NCBI RefSeq assembly: GCF_905475345.1 | Contig: NC_066595.1 | Coordinates: 5,642,501-5,706,500, forward strand | DNA from: Vespula vulgaris | Taxonomy: Eukaryota; Arthropoda; Insecta; Hymenoptera; Vespidae | Reading direction: 5' to 3' | Length of the DNA stretch: 64,000 nt | Shown here: positions 52,568 through 63,076 of the stretch, in pieces | How the letters are laid out: each line of letters begins with the position of its first letter | Numbering within the stretch: the stretch's first letter is position 1 | Notes under the pieces: model-generated | The model's input: the letters and a program-made list of their open reading frames with translations, nothing else | Told to the model about the DNA's origin: nothing | Databases searched by the model: none | Position numbers and translations under genes: made by a program

Positions 52568-53358
52568 TTAGCTATTTTCTTCGTTTACTAATTGAAAAGA
52601 AGATTGGAATGTAAGTCGATGACAACCGCGCACCTTGTCGATGGCGGGCAATGATTTCGTTTCCGTTAATTCTTCCAAAGCTTGAATCATCTTTGAAACG
52701 ATTTCTGGTGGTGAACGTCTTCTTGTTCCCGGCGCATCTGGTCTATGTTGAAATTCCTCTTGTCGTTGTTGCAAAGCCATAGGGAAGATTTGCGGTTGAA
52801 AATGCACTAGTGGACATTGAACCGTGAAAGGTTAGGTTATATCACGGTTACGAGAAGCGTAATATAATATCGATTTCTCGATATACACCGCTAGAAAACT
52901 GTACAACTACTTTATCGTAAAAATAAAATCTTTCATACGACAAAAGATAATCTTCTTTTTCTTTTTTAATATGATGAAAATTGTTTTAAAATTATTCGAA
53001 AATACTTCATTTGAAAAGTTCTTTGATCGATCATCGAACTTATTCGATGAATAAAAGAAATTTATTCGATTTTTTTTCCACTTGTACGTTTCTTCGTTAA
53101 CAATATGATCCACGTATAACCCATTTTACATTAAAATAAATTTGTTTTAATAATGATAAAATCTTTCTCATTATCAGTGTCTCCTTTCGTAATTAATTTT
53201 ATTAACGCGATTAAAAAGTAATTTATAGAATTACCAGGGACATCATGAACATCATATTCGGACATATCGTCTACGTTGTCAACGTCGAGATTACTACGAC
53301 CACATTGCATAATTAATTGAATACATCCAACTACAATCCTTTTTGATGATCTCCACAT
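52568..53358 (-). CDS. Unrecognised two-exon candidate gene, possibly a secreted peptide precursor
   Basis: Minus-strand exon 1 (53235-53358, from an ATG reading M-W-R-S-S-K-R) has a weakly hydrophobic stretch (I-V-V-G-C-I-Q-L-I-M) that might act as a signal peptide, followed by an acidic region. It ends in donor GTAATT in phase 1. Exon 2 begins at 52806 after an ACTAG acceptor and continues V-H-F-Q-P-Q-I-F-P. It contains a tribasic R-R-R at about residue 74 and a helical S-P-P-E-I-V-S-K-M-I-Q-A-L-E-E-L segment. It either reads to a stop at 52568 (120 aa) or splices at GTGCGC (52631-52633) to an unseen exon. Dibasic-type sites would suit a propeptide, but I recognise no known neuropeptide. 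Composition looks coding; the identity is unknown. Confidence 0.4.
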
Positions 53359-54169
53359 AATAAAACACAAACATTTTGAAAAATATTGTCAAAGAGATGG
53401 ACAAAAAAAGATTACATTATTCTATATGCATCCTTGCTATAAGCATGCGAAACTTTTGTTGCAATGGTTAGAACTATTTGACTGAAAAAACGCGTTGAAG
53501 TTAGTCACATAAACTGATAAACATTTTTTTATATTGAAATTGCGGCATAAAAATAATACAATTATCGTTAATATTATTGCGTATTAAATATTTTCCAAAA
53601 AATGTTTAACGAAATAGGCGTAACCTTCAGAAATCATTTTTATTCGAATAGCCTTGACTTAATAATTATAAAAGAATTTATTTTTATTACTTTTTCAATG
53701 ATTATTTTCAATGTGAATGATTCACTGTCATTACATTGCATCAATATAGTTTATCATAGCACAAGTTACCTTGTAATATATAAACCAAAAATACGATTTT
53801 ATTCTTAGAATATTTCTCTTGTAAGTCTATCAACTTGTTTATTTTTTTATATGCAAATTATGATATATGTGGAATATAGTATAATACTTACATATTACAT
53901 ACATATTAAATTGTAAAGTTGTATATCTCACTTATATTTAATCAAAGAATCATTTTTTATTTTTGTACTGGTTATGCTAGAAATAAAATTGTACTGCTTT
54001 TCTATATTAATACCATCAAATCTGTAATTTTAATTGAAAATAGTCGCAGTGCAAAAGATTTTATTAATTGTTCATATTTCATATATCGTATGAAGATAAG
54101 TATTTTCATTTTTTTCTCAATTATCCACAGAAGAAGAATCGTTTAAAATACTTAATAAGTTTTAAACTA
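53359..54169. other. Spacer between the unrecognised gene and Sm D1
   Basis: AT-rich, with no recognised gene. The part next to 54170 is the Sm D1 3' UTR, with TTTATT (AATAAA on the minus strand) near 54058. Confidence 0.6.
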
Positions 54170-55440
54170 TTATCGTCTGCCTCGTCCTCTTCCTCTACCT
54201 CCTCTACCACCTCTTGCACCACGACCACCACGGCCCCTTCCACGTGCTGCTCCTAAGAAATAAAGTAATATTTTTTTTATCTCCTTTTAGTTTGTATACA
54301 ATTATATATTGTATTTGACTATTACAAACCTCTTGCAGCTTCTTTCTTTTTAGCTTTTGCCTTCGGTGTGTCATCAATAAGTAATGTCTCCAATGCAAGA
54401 GATTCCGGTAAAATATAATACCGTATATTATTCCCTCGTAAACTTAAAGTATCCAACTGTACAGGATCTCTATTCTTAATTATCATCTTTACTGTTTTTA
54501 AATGGGTATTCATTGCTACATCTACACCTATTGTAATAAAAATCAGTTTATTAAATCAAAATAATTTTTTATTCAAAGCAAATCATTATATATATAGAAT
54601 ATCTCAGAATAAATAGCTAATATTTTAAGGGTTACTTGAGTACATCAAAATAACAAAATAAATTCATAAACATATATTCTATTTGACTTTGTTTTGGAAT
54701 TATAACAAATTTTATTGTATACTAATTGTTTTGTTAAATAACATATCATTACATTTTAACCAAATTTTTAAGTAATTTCTGAACCAATTTTCGAATGAAT
54801 GAATAGGTCATGAAGATTTTATTGCAAAGAGATCATTGTGAATATCTTTTATGAAAGTAAATAGTCAATTAAAAATCAAATTTGCTATAACTGGAAAACA
54901 AAGTCAAATAGGGCATATGCTTATATGAACTAGTTTCATTGTTTTTATATGCTAAAATTACCTATAAAATATTTCCTGTTTATTCCGGAATATCCTATAT
55001 ACATTATCTTACAAAACTAAAAATTGTTCAAATTAGATAAGATTAAATACTAAATTATACTTGAATATACATAAAATAATCTATCTAAAATACATAATAA
55101 AATATAAAAATATTTCATACTACACTCGAATGATAATCTCTAAAAGAGGTTATATTGACATACCTGTAATTGTACCATGTACTTGAGTTCCATTTTTTAA
55201 TTCTATCGTTACAGTCTCATGACTGAGTTTCATCAAAAATCTACAACAAAAAATATAACATAAGATATATATTATTTGATTTCCAATATCTTCGATTTAT
55301 TAGAAATTTTTTATAGGTTAAAATTATACATATCCCAAAGTAAAATGTATATATATAAAAAAGTATAATATATGTCCGAAAGGAAAAAAGAATAAAATCT
55401 TAATTATTATTATATATCGTACGTACCTTACTAGCTTCAT
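54170..55440 (-). CDS. Small nuclear ribonucleoprotein Sm D1, 123 aa, four exons
   Basis: Core Sm-ring protein of the U1, U2, U4 and U5 spliceosomal snRNPs. Minus-strand exons are 55427-55440 (only 14 nt: M-K-L-V and two bases of the next codon), 55164-55240, 54330-54527 and 54170-54252; the total of 372 nt is in frame to a TAA. Sm1 motif: H-E-T-V-T-I-E-L-K-N-G, then G-V-D-V-A-M-N-T-H-L. Sm2 motif: I-R-Y-Y-I-L-P-E-S-L. A basic K-A-K-A-K-K-K segment follows. The last exon is almost entirely Arg and Gly (GR/RG repeats), the substrate for symmetric arginine dimethylation and SMN binding in this family. Length matches the family (119 aa in human, from memory). The upstream region holds an AACCTAACC word common near housekeeping promoters. 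Confidence 0.97.
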
Positions 55441-55953
55441 GATGTGGCTAGAATAATTATTTTATATTGTTTTATATCAGAAAAATTGTAGTACCGGTAT
55501 CATACCTCCTTCGTTTGTCTCTTTTCACGAGATGCGCGGGACGCTATACTGGCGTTCCGAAACCTAACCTTAACTAAACTATGTTACTGTTTATGTAAAC
55601 ATTTTTTAATGCGTATTTTAAGTTATTATAATTATAAATTCAGCAATATTCTTTTTAATTTTTAATTTCTATAATTTTTATTATTGTTATTTCTAAAATT
55701 TGTATTTAAACAAAAAAACTTTAGTTTTACCACGAGAGAAAATGAACGTATGAAATACGTATACGTACGTAGATATAAAAATTGTCTATTTGTGTATACA
55801 ATTCCTAAATATATATTCTTTCATACGCTTTTATAAATACGTTTTTATAAAAAGTTTATAAATGTGATGAATATTATATTATAACATTATTAGCATTAAC
55901 GTTTCATAAATATCGTTTAACATTATTTATTTACAAATGTTTATAATTTCTTA
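55441..55953 (-). promoter_or_regulatory. Sm D1 5' flank and MCAT 3' flank
   Basis: GC-richer sequence at about 55500-55580, including ACGAGATGCGCGGGACG and an AACCTAACC word, is the likely Sm D1 promoter. Next to 55954 the MCAT 3' UTR carries AATAAA on the minus strand near 55926. Tandem minus-strand arrangement. Confidence 0.5.
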
Positions 55954-57213
55954 TCAAATTACTATACAAGATTCTGCTGCTTTTGCATTAATTAATTTTA
56001 AAATAGTTTTCATTCTTCCACTAGAACCCACATCAAATGTTCTTGGAAATGGTGTTCCTTCTGGCCTCTTATAAATTCTTTGTATGCATTGTTCCCATTT
56101 TACTGGGGAAATAATTTGTTTTACTAAAAGTCCTTTTATAGATTTTGTATTTTTATAAGGACGCCCAGTGTAGTTAGAATATACTTTAGTTCTTGGCTCT
56201 TCTAGCTGTATTTCTCTTAATTTTTCATAAAATTTTTGTATAGCTGGTTGCATAAGTGGTGTATGAAATGCTCCTGAAACTGGAAGCCTCTTCACTTTTT
56301 GTAGACCCACAACTTTGGCATTCTTCTCTATATAATGCAATGCTTCTTCATTTCCAGCTATTATTTTATTCTGAGTATATAAAAAGACAGACACTTTACA
56401 TATTGGGTCAGGAACTCCTAAGTCTCTAGCCCAAGCTGTAGCATCTTCTAATACTTTTGACAATTTTACTTGTGGAGGACAATAAACAGATAACATTCCT
56501 TGACCTATTTTGTCAGAAGCCATTTGCATCATATTTCCTCTAACTGCTACCAACCTGATTCCATCTTCAAAGGAAATAGCGCCTGAAAAAATCAATGCAC
56601 TCAATTCGCCTACACTGTATCCAGCAGTACCTATGCATGTTTCGAATACATTCTGCCTTTCTTCACGGAGTTGTTCTAATGCAGCTAGTGATGAAACAAC
56701 TGTAGCTGGTTGATTAAACTTTGTGAGATCTAATTTATCTTGTGGACCTTTTAAACAGATATTTAGAAGATTATATCCTAAAATTTCATTAGCTAGGTCA
56801 AATATATCTTTTACTCCAGGAAAACGCAAATATTTTTTAATAGCACCAACTTTAAGAGTGCCTTGTCCTGGAAAAAGTATTATTGACCTTTCTACTGGGT
56901 TTACTTTAGGTATATTTATATTCTCCTCTTCGACAGACGTTGGTGCATTAGCAGGATAAGGGGTTGTAGCCCAATTTTTATCATTGGCATCACTGTAAGT
57001 GGCAGCTTCTTTAAGGAGACGCTTAACTTCTTCCTCATTAGAAGTATTATTTGGATCATCGTATTTTTTTTCAGTAATTACTGTCTCCTTACTTAAAACA
57101 GTGTCTCGATCATTTGGAATATTGTGAGAAAATTTATTAATACAATTGAAACGATATAAGCCTGATAGTTGTAAAATCTTATCACAAAAAACTCGTTTAA
57201 ACATCATAGACAT
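55954..57213 (-). CDS. Malonyl-CoA:ACP transacylase, mitochondrial, 419 aa, single exon
   Basis: Transfers malonyl from CoA to acyl carrier protein in mitochondrial type II fatty-acid synthesis, the pathway that supplies octanoate for lipoate. One uninterrupted frame, with no sign of introns. The basic N-terminus (F-K-R-V-F then R-F-N-C-I-N-K-F) looks like a mitochondrial targeting sequence. The acyltransferase domain starts near residue 108: F-P-G-Q-G at 114-118, nucleophile Ser200 in G-Y-S-V-G-E-L, Arg225 in V-R-G that binds the malonyl carboxylate, and catalytic His317 in G-A-F-H-T-P-L. The nucleophile elbow has Tyr where many homologues have His (GHSxG). Length fits animal MCAT. The start is the first ATG; M3 and M4 are alternatives. 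An intronless animal gene could be ancestral or a retrocopy; the intact frame argues for function. Confidence 0.95.
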   Translation of the reverse strand: MSMMFKRVFCDKILQLSGLYRFNCINKFSHNIPNDRDTVLSKETVITEKKYDDPNNTSNEEEVKRLLKEAATYSDANDKNWATTPYPANAPTSVEEENINIPKVNPVERSIILFPGQGTLKVGAIKKYLRFPGVKDIFDLANEILGYNLLNICLKGPQDKLDLTKFNQPATVVSSLAALEQLREERQNVFETCIGTAGYSVGELSALIFSGAISFEDGIRLVAVRGNMMQMASDKIGQGMLSVYCPPQVKLSKVLEDATAWARDLGVPDPICKVSVFLYTQNKIIAGNEEALHYIEKNAKVVGLQKVKRLPVSGAFHTPLMQPAIQKFYEKLREIQLEEPRTKVYSNYTGRPYKNTKSIKGLLVKQIISPVKWEQCIQRIYKRPEGTPFPRTFDVGSSGRMKTILKLINAKAAESCIVI

Positions 57214-57780
57214 TGTTTAAATAAACTTTTTACATATAAATTTTCATTTTAATAATCACTCTTTGAAAATAACAACATGGAATACCATGTGTTCCATTAA
57301 ATAACAACATTTATGTATACATGAACTAGGTTACTTTTACTTTTCATCGAACACGCTCGCCATCTAGAATGTTTTAAAAGAACTTTAAGTTCGAACGCGC
57401 GCACCGCTCGTATTGTTTGTTGTTTCTGCCAGAAAATTTATAATCGTAGATAATTTCAAGCTTATAATAGATCAGATATTCGAACGAACGTAACAAAAAC
57501 AACGAATTATTGGATATATTTCAATTTATAACCACTTCCTGCTTGATATACTTACTAAAGATATATATCTATATGTACATATACGTAACATAGAAGTCTA
57601 TGTTTCTATGTCCTATAGTTCTTTTTATTTGAGCATAGATTAAAAAGGAATGAATTCAAATGAACGGTACGTTTTCTACATCCTATTGAACAACGATTGA
57701 AATATTTCAAATATTCAGAGAATAAAATTATTACGAATGAAACAAAAGAAATGAGAAACAAAAATCTGTATTGTAATATA
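57214..57780 (-). promoter_or_regulatory. 5' flank of the MCAT gene
   Basis: The GC-richer part at 57340-57425 (with GAACGCGCGCACCGCTCG) is the probable promoter. The remainder is AT-rich spacer with nothing recognised. Confidence 0.4.
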
Positions 57781-58030
57781 TTGTAACGAAATTGGATCGA
57801 ATATTAAGTGGTATCCAAAGAATAGGAAAAAGCCTGAAGGACTTAAAGATAGGAGTGGGCGAACGCCCACCGGAGTATGAATAAATTACTGGGAATAGCA
57901 TCCTAGGAGGAAACACAAAGAGGAAGGGGTAGTACCCCAAGGGAGTGGGAAACAACGGGCATCGCGACGACCGTGGGAGTCGCGGCTCTACTTCCGAAGA
58001 AACAGCACCTTAAGGGATACCTTGTAACAA
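57781..58030. mobile_element. LTR-like, hairpin-rich block (candidate solo LTR or TRIM)
   Basis: A compact GC-richer block starts TTGTAACGAAATTGGATCG and ends CCTTGTAACA. It contains an AATAAA and three strong short hairpins: GTGGGC/GCCCAC with a GAAC loop (57855-57870), GGGGT/ACCCC (57926-57938) and CGCGAC/GTCGCG (57963-57984). The TGT...ACA ends with internal AATAAA fit an LTR. No coding sequence, primer-binding site or clear target duplication was found, so a structured non-coding RNA remains possible. Confidence 0.35.
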
Positions 58031-60000
58031 TCAGTCAGGTAAGGGTGACCTATTTTTTTCTTCACCCTTTTATTCATCCTTTTCACACACACACGATTCG
58101 CTCATGTTATTATTTTTTATAACATTCATGAGAAGTTTGGAAATTTTCGAAAATTAAACGTTTCTAACATTTATAAATGATTTATCAATTTATCGCGATA
58201 ATAAACTATGAAATGAAAAAAAGAATAAAATTGTTTAATGTATAGAATCTAAGGTTTTGTTGGCGAATCTTGTGAACGAAATAATTTATCCATCCTTTAA
58301 GAAAGACAATCTAATCATTAATTAATACTTAAATGTTTCATTTGCATCTTATGATTAACATAATCCAGTAGTGGTGATTAGATTTATATTGCACAGGATC
58401 TGTAATCGTTTAAATCGTACGTTAATTTCCAAAAGAGTAAAATCTTTTGCGGAAAAAAAGTTTAGATAATTTTGTAATCGATATCACTGTTTTTAAACGA
58501 CGCTCTCGAGCTAAATCTGGCGGTCTTACGCAACGCACTAACGACAGCAGCGTAACACCATGAACACTATATCTATTCACTATATCTGTTCACTATATCA
58601 GATATAATTGAAGTCAAACATGGTTAAAAACTATATAATAAATTCGATTGTTGCATTAAAATAAATTATAGATCGCCTTTATGTATAGTAAAAAAAAAAA
58701 AAACTGTATAATCAAAGTTATTTAAAAAGTTTCTTGTAATACAATCTTGCATTCTTTTGCGATCGCATCACTTACCGCATATTAATTTTATGAATCAGAA
58801 AATCCAAATATATGATAGAAATAAGCTCCCTCTTCAAAGAAATCGTCTAATTCGCAAAAACCATTATATTTTTAATGAATTTCTAACAAAACGAAATATA
58901 AGTCTACATAAATATTTAAGTGTGTCGTTGAAAGCTCTGATTCATAATCTAAAAGAGTTAGTATTACATTTTAGTACAACATAATTTGTTATCGCGTAAA
59001 GTGTCTGGCGTGTCATTGATCCGTATCACTAACGTGCCTTTCGCAACGTGTCTCATAAATCCCAATATTTCTTGACCATTCGTTTTAAATGATGTAATTT
59101 AGAAATGCCCTAGTAACTATACTCGCCAGTTATTGTTGTGTTAAAGAAGGCCTTCGCTTCTATTGTCACATTTTACGAGGACAAGAGTTATTGGATATTA
59201 AAAAATATTCCCTTGGGATATATATTTTTTATATGGTATTAAAGTTTCAAATAAATTATCATGACAATCTGATAATCATAATGATAATTTAAAAATGATA
59301 TATATTGTTATGGTTTTGACTTAACGTCCAAAACAAGTTTACTTTTCGTCTCCAATTCCTTTTTTTTTTAAGTATCTCTCTTGATTTCTATCGTGTGTAA
59401 ACACACGATCTATATCGTCACTCATAGTAAAATACCGAGCACGGACATGAAAGAAGGATTGAGCAACTAAGTACATCGTTCTAAATTACAAATACGTTTG
59501 GCGTATAAACGAGCCAAAGAAACGTAGAAGCCAATTAAGTCGAGTGAACGATCTAATCGGTGGATGCATTAATAGCTTCGATACACAGTACAAACTACCT
59601 ATGAAGTTTTGGCGTTTGCTAATCATTCGGGCCACCTCGTTCGAAATTGCTCAAATGTCGATGTCATACGTATTTACGTATTTCGATTTATCTATACGCA
59701 TACAGACGAATTATTTAAAACGTTTTCTTTTTAAATGAGTCATCGGTAACGAAACAAGAATGATGACAATTAAGAAGAAATCGAAGTCCAAGGAAATGTC
59801 ATAATCGTATTCTCTCTGTATCTGTAGAACGCGGGCAAATTTCCAGACTCGTAAATCAAATGAAAATAATTGGTCTAATTGGAAACGATTTGAAAGAGCG
59901 ATCATGGCAATTGTTTTCAACGCCTCTTTCGTTTACCGAGTAAGATCACACGTAAGAGCGACAGTTAATACGGCGAAACTATAGAATGAACTGTCGCAGT
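58031..60000. other. Intergenic DNA, nothing recognised
   Basis: AT-rich. A small tandem repeat of a 13-base CACTATATCTGTT-type unit occurs about three times near 58565-58605. Open frames around 58.8 and 59.6 kb have no recognisable features. Confidence 0.5.
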
Positions 60001-60339
60001 TGCTTTAGAATTGGCAGCTAGTCGGGTTTCGGTTAAAATACGTTTTCGCGTTTACACTTTTAGGTTGTTTCGTAGAAATCGGTCAGTCAACAATAAAATA
60101 TAAAACGTAACGATGCTGTTCTCCAAACGTTTGCTTGTCATTTCGAGTGCCCCTGAAGAAGACAAGGAAGAACGATTCTTCGGGATTTACACTGTTGGTA
60201 CTCAGTCTCGGCTGTCCCGGGATCGCGTGTACCGTGCCAGTTCGGTTCACGGGCACCAAATTAGATGCGGTCTATTTTTGAGAGCAGCATATAGATAGTT
60301 GCTCGTTCCAGTTTACTGGTTCCTCACAGTCGGAACCTC

Positions 60340-60402
<63 letters not shown>

Positions 60403-60746
60403 CTTTCTCTTTCCCAATCGAACTTTTTTTATTTTATTTTCCTTCCCTGCTATCATAATATCATATCACTACCACCGTACTACCATTATCATTGTCTTTT
60501 CCATCTTTCATTTTCATATCCTACGAAGACGCAGGATCTTCTTGGATTTCTGCCGATATAAATTACGAGTACATGTGACACGAGAAGAAATGATTTACTT
60601 TCACTTTCCGTATCATTTACTTTCACGTGATAATGAATTAGTTCAATCGAATGTATTAGTCATAACGAAATATAAAATGAAGATATCGAATTATTTATAA
60701 TTGACCGATTATTTATTACAGAGAAAGAGGAAGGTGTGCCGCAGAT
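60001..60746 (+). promoter_or_regulatory. Probable promoter, 5' non-coding exon and first intron of the helical-protein gene
   Basis: The interval 60001-60115 has initiator-like GGTCAGTCAAC and precedes an ATG-started frame of 61 codons (60113-60298) that I do not regard as a supported protein. A (CT)n microsatellite occupies about 60343-60398. A polypyrimidine-poor but valid acceptor, ATTACAG, ends at 60721 and opens the exon carrying the main start codon. Confidence 0.35.
60343..60398. repeat. (CT)n microsatellite
   Basis: About 56 bp of perfect CT repeat. Confidence 0.95.
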
Positions 60747-63076
60747 ATGTCGAGGCCAATACTTAGCAGGCCGCGTACGCGCGTTTACGGATGCAATTAC
60801 GACAAGGGCGAATCCTATTACAAGCCAATGGTCGACCACTTGGACAGGAAGTACTGTGCTCGACCCTTATTCTCCGAGCCAAGAACGTCGCTAGTCGATG
60901 AAATCGCGGCCCGTCGAGGCGACATCGGTAACCTCTTCAGTCGTTTTCCCAAATGGTTTTGAGGAATGAAAGTACCCCCATGCCCTTTTTGAAATGTTGC
61001 CGAGGTGTTCAATAGATCCGTTGTAAATGATGAACAATTGAGATACTCTTATCCTGTCCCTTTTATCGTCCATCGTATAGCATGTTTTTCTTGTCTCTAA
61101 AGATAAAATCTCTTTCGTCACAATCGTTCGATATGTGCCGTTTGAGAAATTATTATCCGACATAGAATGTCAAAGTATAATTTACAATATATTCTCAAAT
61201 TTTAATGTGGAAAAATATTTCACATTAAAATTCCCATTAAAATATTTCACATTAAATCAAGGGATTGAGCAACGTAATGATAACAAACGAATCTTCATCT
61301 CTACCCTCTGTGTGTGTAGTTATTCTCTATGTTCGATTATTGTCCGTAATAATTGTATAATCTTTTGTCTGTCGAATAAACGTTTGCTTTTCTAAATACA
61401 TTACTTTTTGCCGACGAAAGTCTAAGCCGCTTGTCGCGTAAAAGCTACATTGTGCGGCTGTAAAAGGAGAAAAAGACAAAAAAATAAGTTACAGGTAAAA
61501 ATTGGTTCGTACTCGGTCGAGGAACAGCGTAAAAAAAATTATTTTCGATACTCTTCAGAGTCATTCCGAGTCCAAATTACATCCCAGGGGAGGAAATAGG
61601 AATAGATAAATGTAAATAGGATTAATTTAACGAGTAGAGATTCCCTGGGACGAGAGAAACGAGCAGACAAGCAGGATAAAGGAAGGATCGTTTGTAGATA
61701 CATAGATGATAGATGTGAGTGCATAGACGTATAGTGGACAGGGAATTATAGTGAATCACAAAATTAATCATATGCTCTTTGAAACTGAATAAATACTTTT
61801 TTTTTTAAATGAACTGAGTGTCCTAGAATTGTTAATAAATTGAAAAAAATTCATCTGCCGTACGAATTATGTCGAGAAATTGTTAAAAAATGGCAATCGA
61901 CTTAGTAGTAATAAAAAATATAAACTGTATATAGCATTCACGAACTGTTTCATTAAATCCTGTTGTAACAATCAATTTGATATATTTTATAGATCTCATT
62001 GATACAACTGCTTGTCAAAAAACGTCAAAATTGATAAATTTTAGAATTAGGATTATTAACCACTACAATTGAAATCTTTTGTCGACTGCAGTTGATGATA
62101 TTTAAAGAATGCACGTATGACAATTTACATTCGACTTTTACAAAAGAATTTGATAAGAAAAAATCTTATAAAAAAGCAGATTTCATACTATTTAATAAAT
62201 TCTCGACGTAGTTTCTCCGAGCACATTAATTTTTTTCATGTATATACAATTTTAGGAGACATCGTTAATTTAAAATCAGACTGATGGAACATACGATCAA
62301 TTATGTGTATCACCATACGCATGTAGATGGGTAGGCCCGCGAAGAGATGAAAAGTTCTGTCGGTTTTTACAGGCTCGCGAGACCTTTCCGGTCCTCGGAA
62401 CGACTCCTTCGGGCGTGACCTTGACCTCGACCTCGACCCTCGTACCCGTGCCTCCCAAGTACTAGCACCCTTGACCAGCACCGAGTACAACCCTCTTCTA
62501 CTCCCTGGTGACGAGGAGGAAACCGTCTACGATAGCCGTGGACAACGGACTCAACGCAGGTTCGCTGATGATTTCGCGAATGAGGTCGCCTCAACGACGC
62601 GTCGTTTCAAGGCTAAGGTGGCAGCGATGGAACTCGATCAGGAAATGGACGCCGCACTCAATAAGAAAATCGAGGAAACTGACTCGACGTTCAGCAAGAA
62701 ACGTTCAAAGCTTTTAGCTTCCATCGGCGATGAGATCGAGAAACAACCTTCCACCTCTTTGACCAGGTGGTCCAAGTTGATAAACGACAACGAGGAGGAC
62801 TCGATGCTCTCTGGTGCGGCTGCCACTCGAGCCAGGCAAACGAAAGCACGCCTCGACGATCTCGAGACCGAGATGGAAGAGTTGGCCGAGAGACAAGCCA
62901 AGAGAGAACGCAGAGCTGCTGCTTTGAGGGCGCTCGTCAACGAGAGCATCGCTGCTTCTTCTCCTCCTTCTCCTCCTCTTATCGACGAATATCAACGATC
63001 CTCTGCCGCCCTCAGTAGCAGCAGTAAAAAGATTTCCATGCGTAATGAACGCACCGAAAAACACGTCACCTTCTAG
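60747..63076 (+). CDS. Helical, highly charged protein, 294 aa, two exons; possible myofilin-type muscle protein
   Basis: Exon 60747-60927 ends at donor GTAACC in phase 1; exon 62373-63076 begins after TTTTTACAG and supplies the two missing bases, giving a continuous 294-aa frame. The N-terminus (M-S-R-P-I-L-S-R-P-R-T-R-V-Y-G-C-N-Y, then S-Y-Y-K-P-M-V-D and L-D-R-K-Y) is basic and tyrosine-rich. The second exon starts with a D-L-D-L-D-L-D stretch, then two charged helical regions (about residues 125-183 and 210-253; the second with L-D-D-L-E-T-E-M-E-E-L looks like a coiled coil) and a Ser-rich tail ending H-V-T-F. There is no membrane segment or enzyme motif. My best guess, from memory only, is an insect thick-filament protein such as myofilin. 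Reading through the donor gives an alternative 71-aa product ending F-P-K-W-F. AATAAA occurs at 63698-63703. Confidence 0.7.
61748..62000. mobile_element. Related Tc1/mariner-like terminus inside an intron
   Basis: The end reads AGTGAATCACAAAATTAATC and continues with ATGAACTGAGTGTC and AAAAAATGGCAATCG. It parallels the reverse complement of the right arm of the 40.2 kb element (ATGAACGAAGTGTC, AAAAAATGGTGATTG and further ATTAAATCCT). The opposite end was not found. It lies in the intron 60928-62372. Confidence 0.55.

Noticed and set aside
60113..60298. 61-codon frame after the putative 5' leader
   Set aside because: No recognisable features, no donor in frame, and the better start is in the downstream exon; kept only as part of the promoter/leader interval.
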